NCBI RefSeq assembly: GCF_018325905.1
Contig: NZ_AP021901.1
Span: 4,340,001 to 4,404,000 of the forward strand
Direction: 5' to 3'
Length of the DNA: 64,000 bases
DNA from: Pseudomonas sp. St316
GTDB lineage: Bacteria > Pseudomonadota > Gammaproteobacteria > Pseudomonadales > Pseudomonadaceae
Shown: positions 28,846-38,005 of the stretch, piece after piece
Layout of the letters: each line of letters starts with the position of its first letter
Numbering within the stretch: the first letter of the stretch is position 1
Translations under genes and position numbers: made by a program
The notes under the pieces: model-generated
The model's input: the letters and a program-made list of their open reading frames with translations, nothing else
Told to the model about the DNA's origin: nothing
Database searches by the model: none

Positions 28846-29346
28846 CTATGGCTTGTCGCCCTTATCTAGCGCCCGAACGATCACTGGCATCACACTGAAG
28901 ATCGCCAGCGCCAGTATCGTACTGAGCACCGCCGTCGCCTCTCGCCCCAACCCGGCGGCGACGCCAATGGCAGCGGTCATCCACAGGCCCGCGGCGGTGG
29001 TCAGGCCTTTGACATGGCCTGCATCGCCGTCGGTGTTTTTCAGGATGGTGCCGGCACCGAGAAAACCGATGCCGGCGACCACCCCCTGTATCACCCGACT
29101 CATCGCGTCGGCCTGGGACCCGGACATCTGTGGCACCAATACGAACAGCGCCGCCCCCAAGGCCACGAGCATGTGGGTTCGTACGCCGGCAGCCTTGCCC
29201 TTGTGTTCGCGCTCGAAACCCAGGACGCCGCCCAACACCGCGGCTATGAGCAGGCGCACCGTGACCCGGGTCATCTGCTGGGCATCGGTGATGTCGGCGA
29301 ACTCCGCCTGCAGGGTTACCCAGACTTCATGCCACCACTCGTCCAT
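28846..29346 (-). CDS. MgtC/SapB-family membrane protein
   Basis: A 166-residue inner-membrane protein with the N-terminal MgtC domain: four to five hydrophobic segments, GGVLGFEREHKGKAAGVRTH near residue 40 and the conserved GVVAGIGFLGAGTIL near residue 90. It lacks the C-terminal ACT-like domain of full-length virulence MgtC, so it is the short SapB-like form. Family members affect magnesium homeostasis, acid tolerance and ATP synthase activity; the role of this one is open. Monocistronic. Confidence 0.88.
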   Translation of the reverse strand: MDEWWHEVWVTLQAEFADITDAQQMTRVTVRLLIAAVLGGVLGFEREHKGKAAGVRTHMLVALGAALFVLVPQMSGSQADAMSRVIQGVVAGIGFLGAGTILKNTDGDAGHVKGLTTAAGLWMTAAIGVAAGLGREATAVLSTILALAIFSVMPVIVRALDKGDKP

Positions 29347-29481
29347 GGACCGTCCTCTTTTTCATTCAATAAACGATGGACCGCAGGCGGCGCCAGAGGT
29401 GCGTCTGACCGCTGATCAGCCGCAACGAACCCTGGCTTGGCCGCGAGACCTAACGTTCATGACACCAGAAGGAGTTACACC

Positions 29482-29718
29482 ATGACTGTCCGTATCGATG
29501 ACAACCAGACCTGCCATTTCGAAACGCCCAACGGCACCGAACAGCGCCCCGCCAGCGAGCTGACCATCATCACCGACCCGGACAAGGCCATGTCCGTGGT
29601 GGAGCTCAATGGCGACCGGGTCTACATCACCGAGGCCGAGGCCGATGCGCTGACCGTGGCCGGCGCAGTCGACGGACGCAAGCACCTGAAGGCCAGCGAC
29701 AGCGGTTCGGCGATCTGA
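29482..29718 (+). CDS. DUF3203 family protein
   Basis: A 78-residue acidic cytosolic protein, MTVRIDDNQTCHFE at the start and ITEAEADALTVAGAVDGRKH near the end, recognised as DUF3203, a small family seen mainly in Pseudomonas. AAGGAG lies eight bases before the ATG at 29482; the frame is open upstream to 29437 without support. Function unknown. It is a single gene followed by a REPIN. Confidence 0.82.
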   Translation: MTVRIDDNQTCHFETPNGTEQRPASELTIITDPDKAMSVVELNGDRVYITEAEADALTVAGAVDGRKHLKASDSGSAI

Positions 29719-29750
29719 GCCCCCTTGAAGCCTCTGCGAGGTGTTCAATC

Positions 29751-29837
29751 TGTGGGAGCAAAGCTTGCTCGCGATGAAAACAACACGATACCTCTTGAAC
29801 CGAGGTGCCTGTATCGCGAGCAAGCATTGCTGCCACT
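29751..29837. repeat. REPIN with a decayed right arm
   Basis: Left REP TGTGGGAGCAAAGCTTGCTC is intact; the right copy has become GAGCAAGCATTGCTGCCACT, with the GGGAG palindrome broken. Located in the 289-base gap before ccoG. Confidence 0.75.
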
Positions 29838-30007
29838 GCCCCCTGGCCTCAACGGTATGTTCGCTCCTCCCTGGGTGCATCAAAGTGTCGCAGCGCCTGG
29901 GCTTCGCGGCATCTGATCCGGTTTTTATCGAAATACCTGAGTCTGTTATGCAAACAGTTCCATGGTCATAGTGCGCCGGCCAGATAGAGGCTGATGAGCG
30001 ACCGACC

Positions 30008-31420
30008 ATGAGCGATAGAATCCCCGTCCAGTTGATACAGACGTTCGAACCTGCGCCAGCGAAGATAAAGGCCAGGAGCACCGACAACCTGATCCACACC
30101 CGCAGTTTCACCGGTTTGTTTCGTACCCTGCGCATCAGCGGTGCGGGGGTTCTGTTCCTGCTGTTCTTCGGCACGGTGTGGTTGAACTGGGGCGGCCGTC
30201 AGGCCGTGCTCTGGGACCTTTCCGAAAGCAAATTCCACATCTTTGGCGCGACCTTCTGGCCCCAGGACTTCATCCTGCTGTCGGCCTTGCTGATCATTGC
30301 CGCCTTCGGCCTGTTTGCGATCACCGTGTTTGCCGGTCGCGTGTGGTGCGGCTACACCTGCCCGCAGAGTTCCTGGACCTGGATCTTCATGTGGTGCGAG
30401 AAAATCACCGAAGGCGAACGCAACCAGCGGATCAAGCTGCAGGCCGCGCCCTGGGGCCTGAACAAACTCTTGCGCCGCAGCGCCAAGCACACGTTGTGGC
30501 TGGCCATCAGCCTACTCACCGGCCTGACGTTCGTGGGGTACTTCACGCCGATCCGCCCCTTGGCCGAAGAACTGCTGACCCTGCAAATGGCCGGCGTGAG
30601 CTTGTTCTGGGTACTCTTCTTTACCGCAGCCACCTACCTCAACGCCGGCTGGCTGCGTGAAGCGGTGTGCATGCATATGTGCCCCTATGCACGCTTTCAG
30701 AGCGTGATGTTCGACAAGGACACACTGACCATTTCCTACGATACGGCCCGTGGTGAAATCCGCGGCCCACGCAAACGCGAGGCAAACCCGGCCAATATTG
30801 GCCTGGGCGACTGCATCGACTGCCAGATGTGCGTGCAGGTCTGCCCCACCGGCATCGACATCCGCGACGGCCTGCAGATGGAGTGCATCGGCTGCGCGGC
30901 CTGCATCGATGCCTGCGATTCGATCATGGACAAGATGGGCTACGCCCGCGGCCTGATCAAATACACCTCCGAACATCAGTTGCAGGGCGGCAAGACTCAC
31001 CTGCTCAGGCCTCGGCTGATCGGCTATACCGCCGTGCTGCTGGTGATGATCGGCGCGCTGATCGTGGCGCTGATGCAACGGCCCATGGTGTCGCTGGATG
31101 TCAGCAAGGACCGTGGCCTGTTCCGCGAAAACAGCGCAGGCCAGATCGAGAATATCTACAGCCTGAAAATCATCAACAAGACCCAACAGCGCCAGGATTA
31201 TCACCTGTCCCTGGTGGACGGCGACGGCTTCATCCTGCAAGGCAAGACCCAACTGAGCCTGGCACCGGGGGAAATCGTCGATGTGCCGGTGTCGGTGGCG
31301 ATGCTCAGCGAACGGCCCGGTAAAGGCTCCCAGGAAATGACGTTCAAGGTCGCCGACAGTGACGAGCCAGGAAGCTACAGCATCGCCAAGAGCCGTTTTG
31401 TCGCACCGATGAATCGGTGA
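30008..31420 (+). CDS. ccoG: Cytochrome c oxidase accessory protein CcoG
   Basis: A 470-residue polyferredoxin-type inner-membrane protein (RdxA/FixG) that serves copper delivery and assembly of cbb3 oxidase. About five membrane segments are visible. Two 4Fe-4S clusters are bound by CIDCQMCVQVCP and CIGCAACIDAC near residues 260-305, and two further Cys motifs (CGYTCPQ near 118, CMHMCPY near 222) are family features. A C-terminal Ig-like FixG domain follows the last membrane segment. No ccoNOQP or ccoS genes are next to it, so it is a stand-alone copy, possibly a paralogue of one in a cco cluster elsewhere. Confidence 0.93.
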   Translation: MSDRIPVQLIQTFEPAPAKIKARSTDNLIHTRSFTGLFRTLRISGAGVLFLLFFGTVWLNWGGRQAVLWDLSESKFHIFGATFWPQDFILLSALLIIAAFGLFAITVFAGRVWCGYTCPQSSWTWIFMWCEKITEGERNQRIKLQAAPWGLNKLLRRSAKHTLWLAISLLTGLTFVGYFTPIRPLAEELLTLQMAGVSLFWVLFFTAATYLNAGWLREAVCMHMCPYARFQSVMFDKDTLTISYDTARGEIRGPRKREANPANIGLGDCIDCQMCVQVCPTGIDIRDGLQMECIGCAACIDACDSIMDKMGYARGLIKYTSEHQLQGGKTHLLRPRLIGYTAVLLVMIGALIVALMQRPMVSLDVSKDRGLFRENSAGQIENIYSLKIINKTQQRQDYHLSLVDGDGFILQGKTQLSLAPGEIVDVPVSVAMLSERPGKGSQEMTFKVADSDEPGSYSIAKSRFVAPMNR

Positions 31421-31442
31421 AGCTTTAAGATGCCGGGCACCT

Positions 31443-31547
31443 TGTGGGAGCGAGCCTGTGGGAGCAAAGCTTGCTCGCGAAAAACGATGACGCGACCTTA
31501 CTGTTGATCCATGTCGGCTGCGTCGCGAGCAAGCTTTGCTCCCACAG
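31443..31547. repeat. REPIN with a duplicated left end
   Basis: GTGGGAGC occurs twice at the left (31444 and 31458) before GCTTGCTCGCGA, and the right arm reads GAGCAAGCTTTGCTCCCAC. The partial duplication looks like a REP inserted within or recombined with another. It lies between ccoG and the MocR gene. Confidence 0.8.
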
Positions 31548-31602
31548 GCTCTCCCACCGTTTAAAAAGCGCAAACCATGTGTCACTCAAGACTGGGCCCA
31601 CC

Positions 31603-33012
31603 ATGAAACGCTACGAGAAATTTGCCGACGACATCGCTGAACTGATCCGCTCGGGCATGCTGGGGCCAGGTCAGCGCGTGCCGTCTGTACGCTACGCCAG
31701 CCAGACCTACGGTGTCAGCCCGTCCACCGTGTTCCAGGCCTATTACCTGCTGGAGCGACGCGGCATGATCCGGGCCCGGCCGCGCTCCGGCTACTTCGTC
31801 AACACCCATGCGCCAAGCCCGTTTTCGGAGCCGGCGATCAGCCCCCAAGTGCACGAGTCCACCGAAGTCGACGTCAGTGAGCTGGTTTTTTCAGTACTGG
31901 AATCGATCAAGGATCCGACCACCGTACCGTTTGGCTCGGCATTCCCCAGCCCGCTGCTGTTTCCGCTGCAGCGGCTGTCCCGCTCGCTGTCCAGCGCCAC
32001 ACGGGACATGGACCCGCGCGTGGTGGTCACGGACATGTCGCCGGGCAACCCGCAATTACGCCGGCAGATCGCCCTGCGCTACATGGTCGGCGGGTTGATG
32101 CTGCCCATGGAAGAGCTGCTGGTCACCAACGGTGCCCTGGAAGCCTTGAACCTGTGCCTGCAAGCCGTGACCGAACCTGGCGACCTGGTGGCAATCGAAG
32201 CCCCGGCGTTCTACGCCAGCCTGCAGGTACTGGAGCGCCTGAAACTCAAGGCCGTGGAGATCCCTGTCCATCCGCGCGACGGCATCGACCTGGACGTCTT
32301 GGCGCAAACACTGGAACGCCATCCGATCAAGGCCTGCTGGTGCATGACCAGTTTCCAGAACCCCATGGGCGCGACCATGCCCGAGGCAAGGAAACAGGCA
32401 TTGGTGGAGCTGCTACGCCGCCATCAGGTGCCACTGATCGAAGACGACGTCTACGCCGAACTCTATTACGGCCAACAGGCCCCCAAGCCGGCCAAGGCGT
32501 TCGACACCGAAGGGCTGGTGATGCATTGCGGTTCGTTCGCCAAGAGCCTCGCGCCGGGTTATCGCATCGGCTGGGTTGCCGCCGGGCGCTACGCGCAGAA
32601 GATCGAACGGCTCAAGCTCATGACTTCGTTGTGCGCCTCGATGCCGGCCCAGGCCGCTATCGCCGACTACCTGCAACACGGCGGCTACGACCGTCACTTG
32701 CGCAAACTGCGCTATGCCCTGGAAGAACAGCAAAACGCGATGCTCGCCGCCATTGCCCGCTATTTCCCGGCCCAGACCCGGGTCAGCCAGCCAGCGGGGG
32801 GCTACTTCCTGTGGCTGGAGCTGCCGGAGCAGATGGATTCACTGAAACTGTTCCAGATGGCCCTGGCCCAAGGCATCAGCATCGCGCCGGGGCCGATCTT
32901 CTCAGCGACCCGACGTTTCAGGAATTGCATCCGTTTGAACTATGGCAGCCCGTGGACCGAAGTCTCGGAAAAGGCCATGGAGACGTTGGGGCGGATTATT
33001 CGATCGTTTTGA
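31603..33012 (+). CDS. MocR-family regulator (GntR HTH and aminotransferase-like domain)
   Basis: A 469-residue regulator with an N-terminal GntR winged helix (about residues 5-75, PSVRYASQTYGVSPSTVFQ) and a fold-type I PLP-binding domain. The PLP lysine is in GSFAKSLAPGYRIGW and the cofactor Asp in LIEDDVYAELYYG; FQNPMG is also conserved. It resembles the YdcR/PtsJ branch. The ATG at 31603 matches the usual start of the HTH. No obvious target gene sits beside it in divergent orientation, so its regulon cannot be guessed. Confidence 0.9.
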   Translation: MKRYEKFADDIAELIRSGMLGPGQRVPSVRYASQTYGVSPSTVFQAYYLLERRGMIRARPRSGYFVNTHAPSPFSEPAISPQVHESTEVDVSELVFSVLESIKDPTTVPFGSAFPSPLLFPLQRLSRSLSSATRDMDPRVVVTDMSPGNPQLRRQIALRYMVGGLMLPMEELLVTNGALEALNLCLQAVTEPGDLVAIEAPAFYASLQVLERLKLKAVEIPVHPRDGIDLDVLAQTLERHPIKACWCMTSFQNPMGATMPEARKQALVELLRRHQVPLIEDDVYAELYYGQQAPKPAKAFDTEGLVMHCGSFAKSLAPGYRIGWVAAGRYAQKIERLKLMTSLCASMPAQAAIADYLQHGGYDRHLRKLRYALEEQQNAMLAAIARYFPAQTRVSQPAGGYFLWLELPEQMDSLKLFQMALAQGISIAPGPIFSATRRFRNCIRLNYGSPWTEVSEKAMETLGRIIRSF

Positions 33013-33029
33013 TAGGGGGTTGTCTATCC

Positions 33030-33113
33030 GGCCGCCATCGCGAGCAAGCTCGCTCCCACACTGGATCTCACCGCCGATCAACCTGTGGGAGCGAGCTTGC
33101 TTGCGATGAGGCC
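33030..33113. repeat. Pair of REPs in outward (inverted) arrangement
   Basis: GAGCAAGCTCGCTCCCACA ends at 33060 and TGTGGGAGCGAGCTTGCTTG starts at 33083, so the two REPs point away from each other compared with the usual REPIN. They lie between the convergent MocR and SDR genes. Confidence 0.8.
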
Positions 33114-33132
33114 GGCACGAACAAGCCGGACC

Positions 33133-33879
33133 TCAGCGTCCCCCACCCAGATCCACAAACGTCCCGGTCGCATACGAAGCCTTGTCCGACAGCAGCCAGA
33201 CAATCGCTTCGGCCACCTCATCCGGACGCCCGCCCCGGGCCATGGGGATGGCTGATTCCAGCTTGCTGACCCGATCCGGGTCGCCGCTCAGGGCATGGAA
33301 ATCGGTGTAGATGTAGCCGGGGCGAACCGCATTGACACGAATGCCTTCGCCGGCCACTTCCTTGGACAAACCAATGGTGAAGGTGTCCAGCGCGCCCTTG
33401 GAGGCCGCGTAATCGACGTACTCCCCCGGTGCGCCCAAGCGGGCGGCCACCGACGAGACGTTGACGATGCTGCCACCCTGCCCGCCGTGCCTGGGCGACA
33501 TGCGCAACACCGCGTGCTTGGCACACAGGATCGGCCCCAGCACGTTGGTCTTCAAGATCTTGAGGATGCGGAATTCGGACATTTCATCGAGCCGGGACTT
33601 GTGGGCCACCGTGCCGGCGTTGTTCACCAGGGCAGTGACACGGCCCAGCTCGGCGTCAACCCGGTCGAACAGGCCGATCACTTCGTCTTCGATGCTCACG
33701 TCCGCGCGCACGGCAATCGCCTGCGCGCCCTTGGCCCGGACCTGTTCGAGCACCTCTTGCGCGGCGCTTTCATCGGACTGGTAGTTGATGCAAATCCGAT
33801 AGCCCAACTCGGCAGCCAACAGCGCCGTGGCCGCCCCGATTCCGCGGCTGCCACCGGTGATGACGATGACTTTATCCAC
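33133..33879 (-). CDS. SDR-family oxidoreductase
   Basis: A classical short-chain dehydrogenase of 248 residues using NAD(P)H. The cofactor motif TGGSRGIG lies within the first 15 residues, NNAG near 87 and the catalytic tyrosine and lysine in YVDYAASKGAL near 155-160. The GTG at 33879 is preferred because GGGAG lies upstream and the product then begins MDKVIVITGG, as usual for the family; an ATG at 33894 adds five residues. The C-terminus is FVDLGGGR. Substrate unknown; it is a single gene. Confidence 0.88.
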   Translation of the reverse strand: MDKVIVITGGSRGIGAATALLAAELGYRICINYQSDESAAQEVLEQVRAKGAQAIAVRADVSIEDEVIGLFDRVDAELGRVTALVNNAGTVAHKSRLDEMSEFRILKILKTNVLGPILCAKHAVLRMSPRHGGQGGSIVNVSSVAARLGAPGEYVDYAASKGALDTFTIGLSKEVAGEGIRVNAVRPGYIYTDFHALSGDPDRVSKLESAIPMARGGRPDEVAEAIVWLLSDKASYATGTFVDLGGGR

Positions 33880-33957
33880 GCTTGCTTCTCCCATTCCACG
33901 GATAGACGTCCGGCCCAAGAATAGCGTTCACGTCACGCTTTGCACAAACCGCTGCGC

Positions 33958-34836
33958 TTACCGGGCCAGGGCGCGCAGATCCAGGCGTCCGTCCAACAGC
34001 GGCGGGCACCAGTAATAGCCGCCGGTGATCGGTCGGCTCATGCGATACAGGCCATCGGTGATGCCGTCTTCCAGGCCACTCATGCGGCGCAGTTGTGCCT
34101 CGAAGGCATCGAGGGAGAAACCGAACGCCAGGAACATCAGCCCTGCACGGTCGCCTTCGATCCACGGCATGGAGCGACGGAGCACGAACGCCTCCGGGGC
34201 GAAGCTTTCCTGGGCGGTACGCTTGACGTGGGCCGACTCCGGCGCATCGTCGATTTCTTCGTTGTCGCTCAGGCGACGGCCCATGATGTTGTCGCGCTCA
34301 TGGGGCTGCATCGCCGCAAAGCCATCCAGATCGTGCTGCCATTGCTGGATCGCGGCGAAACTGCCACCGCGCACTCCATCGGCGCCCTGGGCCAGGGCGG
34401 CGGCGATGGCCGCTTCGTCATGAGGGTTTTCGGTGCCGTCTTCGTAGCCGGTCAGGTCATGGCCGGTCATATGGCGGAAGGTTTCGTTCATCTGCACCAG
34501 GCGCAGCGCCGGGGCCAACGCCGCTTCGATGGCGCGACTGCGGTGCATCAGCTCGCCGCGGTCTTCGCCGTGCAGCCAGCACCACAGCGCGTGCTGGGTC
34601 GAAGGGTTGTCCACACCCACGCCGGCCAACGCCGCAAAGGCCCGCAGGCCTTCGACCTGGGCGCCCAGCGCCTGGACCAGTGATTCACCAAAACCGACCA
34701 CGGCCCGCCCATCGAGCAGCAACAGGAGTTTGTCTATCGCAGCCGGCAGTGCCTCGACCGATTCCAGGGCAAAAAACAAATGACGGGCCTGAGGCGGAAC
34801 AGGGGTGGCGAGAATGCCGGGCTGGTAGTAACTCAT
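33958..34836 (-). CDS. Dyp-type heme peroxidase
   Basis: A 292-residue dye-decolorising peroxidase. The family motif GxxDG appears as GYEDGTENP near residue 140, and the C-terminal SMPWIEGDRAGLMFLAFG segment forms the heme pocket. AAGGAG lies eight bases before the ATG at 34836; the longer open frame to 35085 overlaps the beta-lactamase leader and is not credible. No signal peptide, so probably cytosolic or in an encapsulin, but no encapsulin gene is adjacent. Divergent from the beta-lactamase gene. Confidence 0.92.
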   Translation of the reverse strand: MSYYQPGILATPVPPQARHLFFALESVEALPAAIDKLLLLLDGRAVVGFGESLVQALGAQVEGLRAFAALAGVGVDNPSTQHALWCWLHGEDRGELMHRSRAIEAALAPALRLVQMNETFRHMTGHDLTGYEDGTENPHDEAAIAAALAQGADGVRGGSFAAIQQWQHDLDGFAAMQPHERDNIMGRRLSDNEEIDDAPESAHVKRTAQESFAPEAFVLRRSMPWIEGDRAGLMFLAFGFSLDAFEAQLRRMSGLEDGITDGLYRMSRPITGGYYWCPPLLDGRLDLRALAR

Positions 34837-35099
34837 GTGAACTCCTTTAGAAATAGCCAAGTTTACCCGGCAGCCGTGGGAGTTTGCCATGCGACACCGA
34901 AGCCGACCGCCAAAAGATTTTCGTAGGAAGGCTCCCGCGTTCCAGTCAGACGACTCGGAATCTGGCTTGAGTCTGATGGCAGCCAATTGCCGGGCAACCG
35001 AAAACCTCCTAGATTGACCGCCCAAAGATGCACTCAGGCATCGCAAGCTGCCGGATGCAGGGCGGCTTGAACCACCGCCATCCAAGGAGACGGTCCGAC

Positions 35100-36257
35100 A
35101 TGCACATGGCTAAATCGATACTCGCAGGCACTTTTTTCCTGGTCTGCGGAACGGCTCCGGGCTTTGCCCAGGATCGCATTGAAGAAGCTGTCAATGCCAC
35201 GATCCAGCCCTTGATGAAACAACAGGACATCGCCGGCATGGCCGTGGCGATCACCTACAACGGTCAACGCCATTATTTCAACTACGGCGTGGCCTCCAAG
35301 GACACGAAAAAGCCGGTCACCGACCAGACCCTCTTCGAAATCGGCTCGGTCAGCAAGACCTTCACCGCCACCCTCGGCGCCTATGCCCTGGCCCAGGGCA
35401 AGCTGTCCCTGGCGGACCCGGCCAGTCGCTTCGCCCCCGAGCTGCGCGGCAGCGCCTTCGACGGCTTCAGCCTGCTCAACCTCGCCACCTATACCGCCGG
35501 TGGCCTGCCGTTGCAGTTCCCCGCCGAGGCGGACCATCCGGACCGGATGTTCAGTTATTACACGACCTGGAAGCCGCTCTACCCGGCCGGCACCCAGCGG
35601 CTCTATTCAAACCCGAGCATCGGCCTGTTCGGCTATCTGGCAGCCCGCAGCATGGGACGGCCGTTTGACGAGGTGATGGAGCGTACGCTGATGCCAGGGT
35701 TGGGCCTGCAGCACAGCTATGTGCGGGTGCCCCAGGATCAGTTGGGCCGATACGCCCAAGGCTATGCAAAAGACGGCAAGCCCGTCCGGGTCGGGCCGGG
35801 TGCCCTGGATTCCGAGGCTTACGGAGTGAAAACCAGCTCATCGGACCTGATGCGCTTCGTCGAGGCCAACCTGCGACCTGAAAAACTGGACGCGGATCTG
35901 AAGCAAGCGATTGCCACGACGCATACAGGTTTCTACAGGGTTGGCAGGATGAATCAGGGGCTGGGCTGGGAGTTCTACCCCGCTCCGTTCACCTTGGATG
36001 ACCTGCTCGCTGGCAACACACCGCAAATGGCCCTGACCCCACAAAAAGTCGAACCGCTCAACACGCCCCGCCCAGCACCAGACGGCGCCTGGGTCAACAA
36101 GACAGGATCTACCAACGGTTTCGGCGCATACGCGGCGTTCGTACCCGGAAAGGACATGGGGATCGTCATGCTGGCGAACAGAAACTACCCGATCGAAGAA
36201 CGGGTGAAAGCAGCGCACCGGATCCTGATGGCGTTGGACGGTCAACAAGGCAACTGA
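35100..36257 (+). CDS. ampC: Class C beta-lactamase
   Basis: A periplasmic AmpC-type serine beta-lactamase, 385 residues with a signal peptide of about 24 residues ending GTAPGFAQ. All three active-site motifs are present: SVSK (serine near residue 86), YSN near 172, and KTG near 337. Length and motifs fit chromosomal AmpC. AAGGAG precedes the ATG at 35100. The neighbours are a Dyp peroxidase and a DUF4174 gene; there is no divergent ampR, the usual regulator, so induction cannot be assumed. Confidence 0.94.
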   Translation: MHMAKSILAGTFFLVCGTAPGFAQDRIEEAVNATIQPLMKQQDIAGMAVAITYNGQRHYFNYGVASKDTKKPVTDQTLFEIGSVSKTFTATLGAYALAQGKLSLADPASRFAPELRGSAFDGFSLLNLATYTAGGLPLQFPAEADHPDRMFSYYTTWKPLYPAGTQRLYSNPSIGLFGYLAARSMGRPFDEVMERTLMPGLGLQHSYVRVPQDQLGRYAQGYAKDGKPVRVGPGALDSEAYGVKTSSSDLMRFVEANLRPEKLDADLKQAIATTHTGFYRVGRMNQGLGWEFYPAPFTLDDLLAGNTPQMALTPQKVEPLNTPRPAPDGAWVNKTGSTNGFGAYAAFVPGKDMGIVMLANRNYPIEERVKAAHRILMALDGQQGN

Positions 36258-36300
36258 GGAAATACAACTGGGGCTGCAGAAGCCTTGTCGTTACTGGAAA

Positions 36301-36849
36301 TCAATCATCCAGCGGCTTCGGCGGCCCCGCCGGCTTGGCTGCCTTGCCAGGCTTGGTACCTTTCGCATCCTTGGCCGGTGCGGGCTCCGGCGCAGGAGGA
36401 GGCGTCGGGGCTGCCGCCTCTTTTTCTGCCGCAGGCAGTTTATCGACGGTGTCGAAGAGGTCTTTCAATTCGATCGCACCGGAATGCTCAAGCTTCTTTT
36501 CCCCATCCTTGCCCACCAGGATGATCTTGGTCTGCGCACCGGCTCCCAGCTTGAGCGAGCGAATCAACGCCATGGTGCTTTGCGGATCCAGATCCTTGCC
36601 ATCGCGCTGCCCAATGGTATTGAGCACGGTATAGAGCACCATGTTGCGCTCGGAGAAGCCCTGCTTGCCTGCCGGCTCATCCAAGGCCTTTTTCAGGCTC
36701 ACCCAGGCAGGGTCGACCGTGCTGGGCGCGATGACGACAAGGGGACGTGACTTGCCTGCGTCCGCCAACAGAGGCGAGTCGCCATCGGCAGCGAACAGGG
36801 GGCCGGCGATGGCCAGCAAGGTAGCGAAGGTCAACGACCGAATGAGCAT
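36301..36849 (-). CDS. Exported DUF4174 protein with a Pro/Ala/Lys-rich tail
   Basis: A 182-residue exported protein. The signal peptide ends near GPLFA-AD (about residue 20). The middle (residues 25-130) matches DUF4174, a thioredoxin-like-fold family (PLVVIAPS, LVGKDGEKKLEHSG), but it has no CxxC, so redox activity is unlikely. The last 50 residues are low complexity (APTPPPAPEPAPAKDAKG) and probably disordered. GGAGAGG precedes the ATG at 36849. Convergent with ampC. Function unknown. Confidence 0.82.
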   Translation of the reverse strand: MLIRSLTFATLLAIAGPLFAADGDSPLLADAGKSRPLVVIAPSTVDPAWVSLKKALDEPAGKQGFSERNMVLYTVLNTIGQRDGKDLDPQSTMALIRSLKLGAGAQTKIILVGKDGEKKLEHSGAIELKDLFDTVDKLPAAEKEAAAPTPPPAPEPAPAKDAKGTKPGKAAKPAGPPKPLDD

Positions 36850-37002
36850 GCGCCTCTCCTTTTGATATTTACGCTGTACTGATTGCACAGGGCCGCGATT
36901 GTTCCGCGAGAGTCGCTCGATACTGCGCCTGCCTGACTGAAGCTTAGGCCAGGGGGGTCATTGCGCAACCGCAAGGAGAGCGCTGGAGTCGGGAGAAACT
37001 AT

Positions 37003-37092
37003 TGTGGGAGCGAGCTTGCTCGCGATAGCGTCATGACGGCCAACATCGAAGTCGACTGACACACCGCTATCGCGAGCAAGCTCGCTCCCACA
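37003..37092. repeat. REPIN
   Basis: Inverted REP pair (TTGTGGGAGCGAGCTTGCTC and its complement) between the co-directional DUF4174 and TauE genes. Confidence 0.88.
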
Positions 37093-37112
37093 TTGGACTT
37101 GAGGTGATCGGA

Positions 37113-37898
37113 CTAGAACGCCAGCTTGAACCCGATCATCGCCAGCATCACCGCCAGGCATGGGCGCAGCAGTTCGTCAGAGATGCGTCCCGACAAGTGA
37201 CTGCCCAGGTAGATCCCCGGCAACGAACCGATCAACAGGAAACCCAGGATGTGCCAGTCCATGTTGCCCATGCTTGCATGGCCCAGGCCAGCCACCAGGG
37301 TCAGCGGCACGGCGTGAGCGATCTCGGTGCCCACCAGGCGCTTGGTGACCAGGAACGGGTAAAGGATGAACAACGCGACAGTACCCAGGGCGCCAGCGCC
37401 GATAGAGGTCAACGCGACCATCGTACCCAGCACCAGGCCAGTGATGACCGTCAACACATTGAGGCGCGAACCGGAGGGGCTGTAGTGGCCGCCAGCGCGG
37501 TCGTGGGCAAATTGCAGCAGGCGCTTCTTGAACAGGATCGCCAGGGCGGTGGCGAACAACACGAAGCCCAAGGCTTGCTTGATCACCGCGTTCATGGCAT
37601 CGGGGGAGCTGTGCAGGCTGCTGATGAACCACAGCGTCAAACCAACCGCCGGCACGCTGCCCAACGTCAGCCAGCCGGTGATCGCCCAATCGATGTTGCG
37701 ATTTTTTGCATGAACCAGGACACCACCCGACTTGGTAATGGCTGCGTACAACAGGTCCGTACCTACCGCCGTCGCTGGGTTGATACCAAACCACAACAGG
37801 ATCGGGGTCATCAGCGAGCCACCACCGACGCCGGTCATCCCAACGATGAAGCCGACCACCAGGCCTGCAACGACTAAACCGACATTACCGAAATCCAT
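37113..37898 (-). CDS. TauE/SafE-family anion exporter
   Basis: A 261-residue inner-membrane protein with about eight hydrophobic segments, two homologous halves, and the family motifs GMTGVGGGSLMTPILL near residue 20 and LTSIGAGALGTVALF near residue 160. TauE/SafE proteins move sulfite, sulfoacetate or related organic anions; the substrate here is unknown, since no sulfur genes are adjacent. The start at 37898 fits the first membrane segment. Monocistronic. Confidence 0.9.
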   Translation of the reverse strand: MDFGNVGLVVAGLVVGFIVGMTGVGGGSLMTPILLWFGINPATAVGTDLLYAAITKSGGVLVHAKNRNIDWAITGWLTLGSVPAVGLTLWFISSLHSSPDAMNAVIKQALGFVLFATALAILFKKRLLQFAHDRAGGHYSPSGSRLNVLTVITGLVLGTMVALTSIGAGALGTVALFILYPFLVTKRLVGTEIAHAVPLTLVAGLGHASMGNMDWHILGFLLIGSLPGIYLGSHLSGRISDELLRPCLAVMLAMIGFKLAF

Positions 37899-38005
37899 TA
37901 AACCCGTCTCAGCACGACCGCGTGAAAAATCTGGCCGCGAGCATAGCGATTTTTCTTATAACCCCCTATATCGATGTGATCTATCTTTATTCCTTTTCCA
38001 TCACT

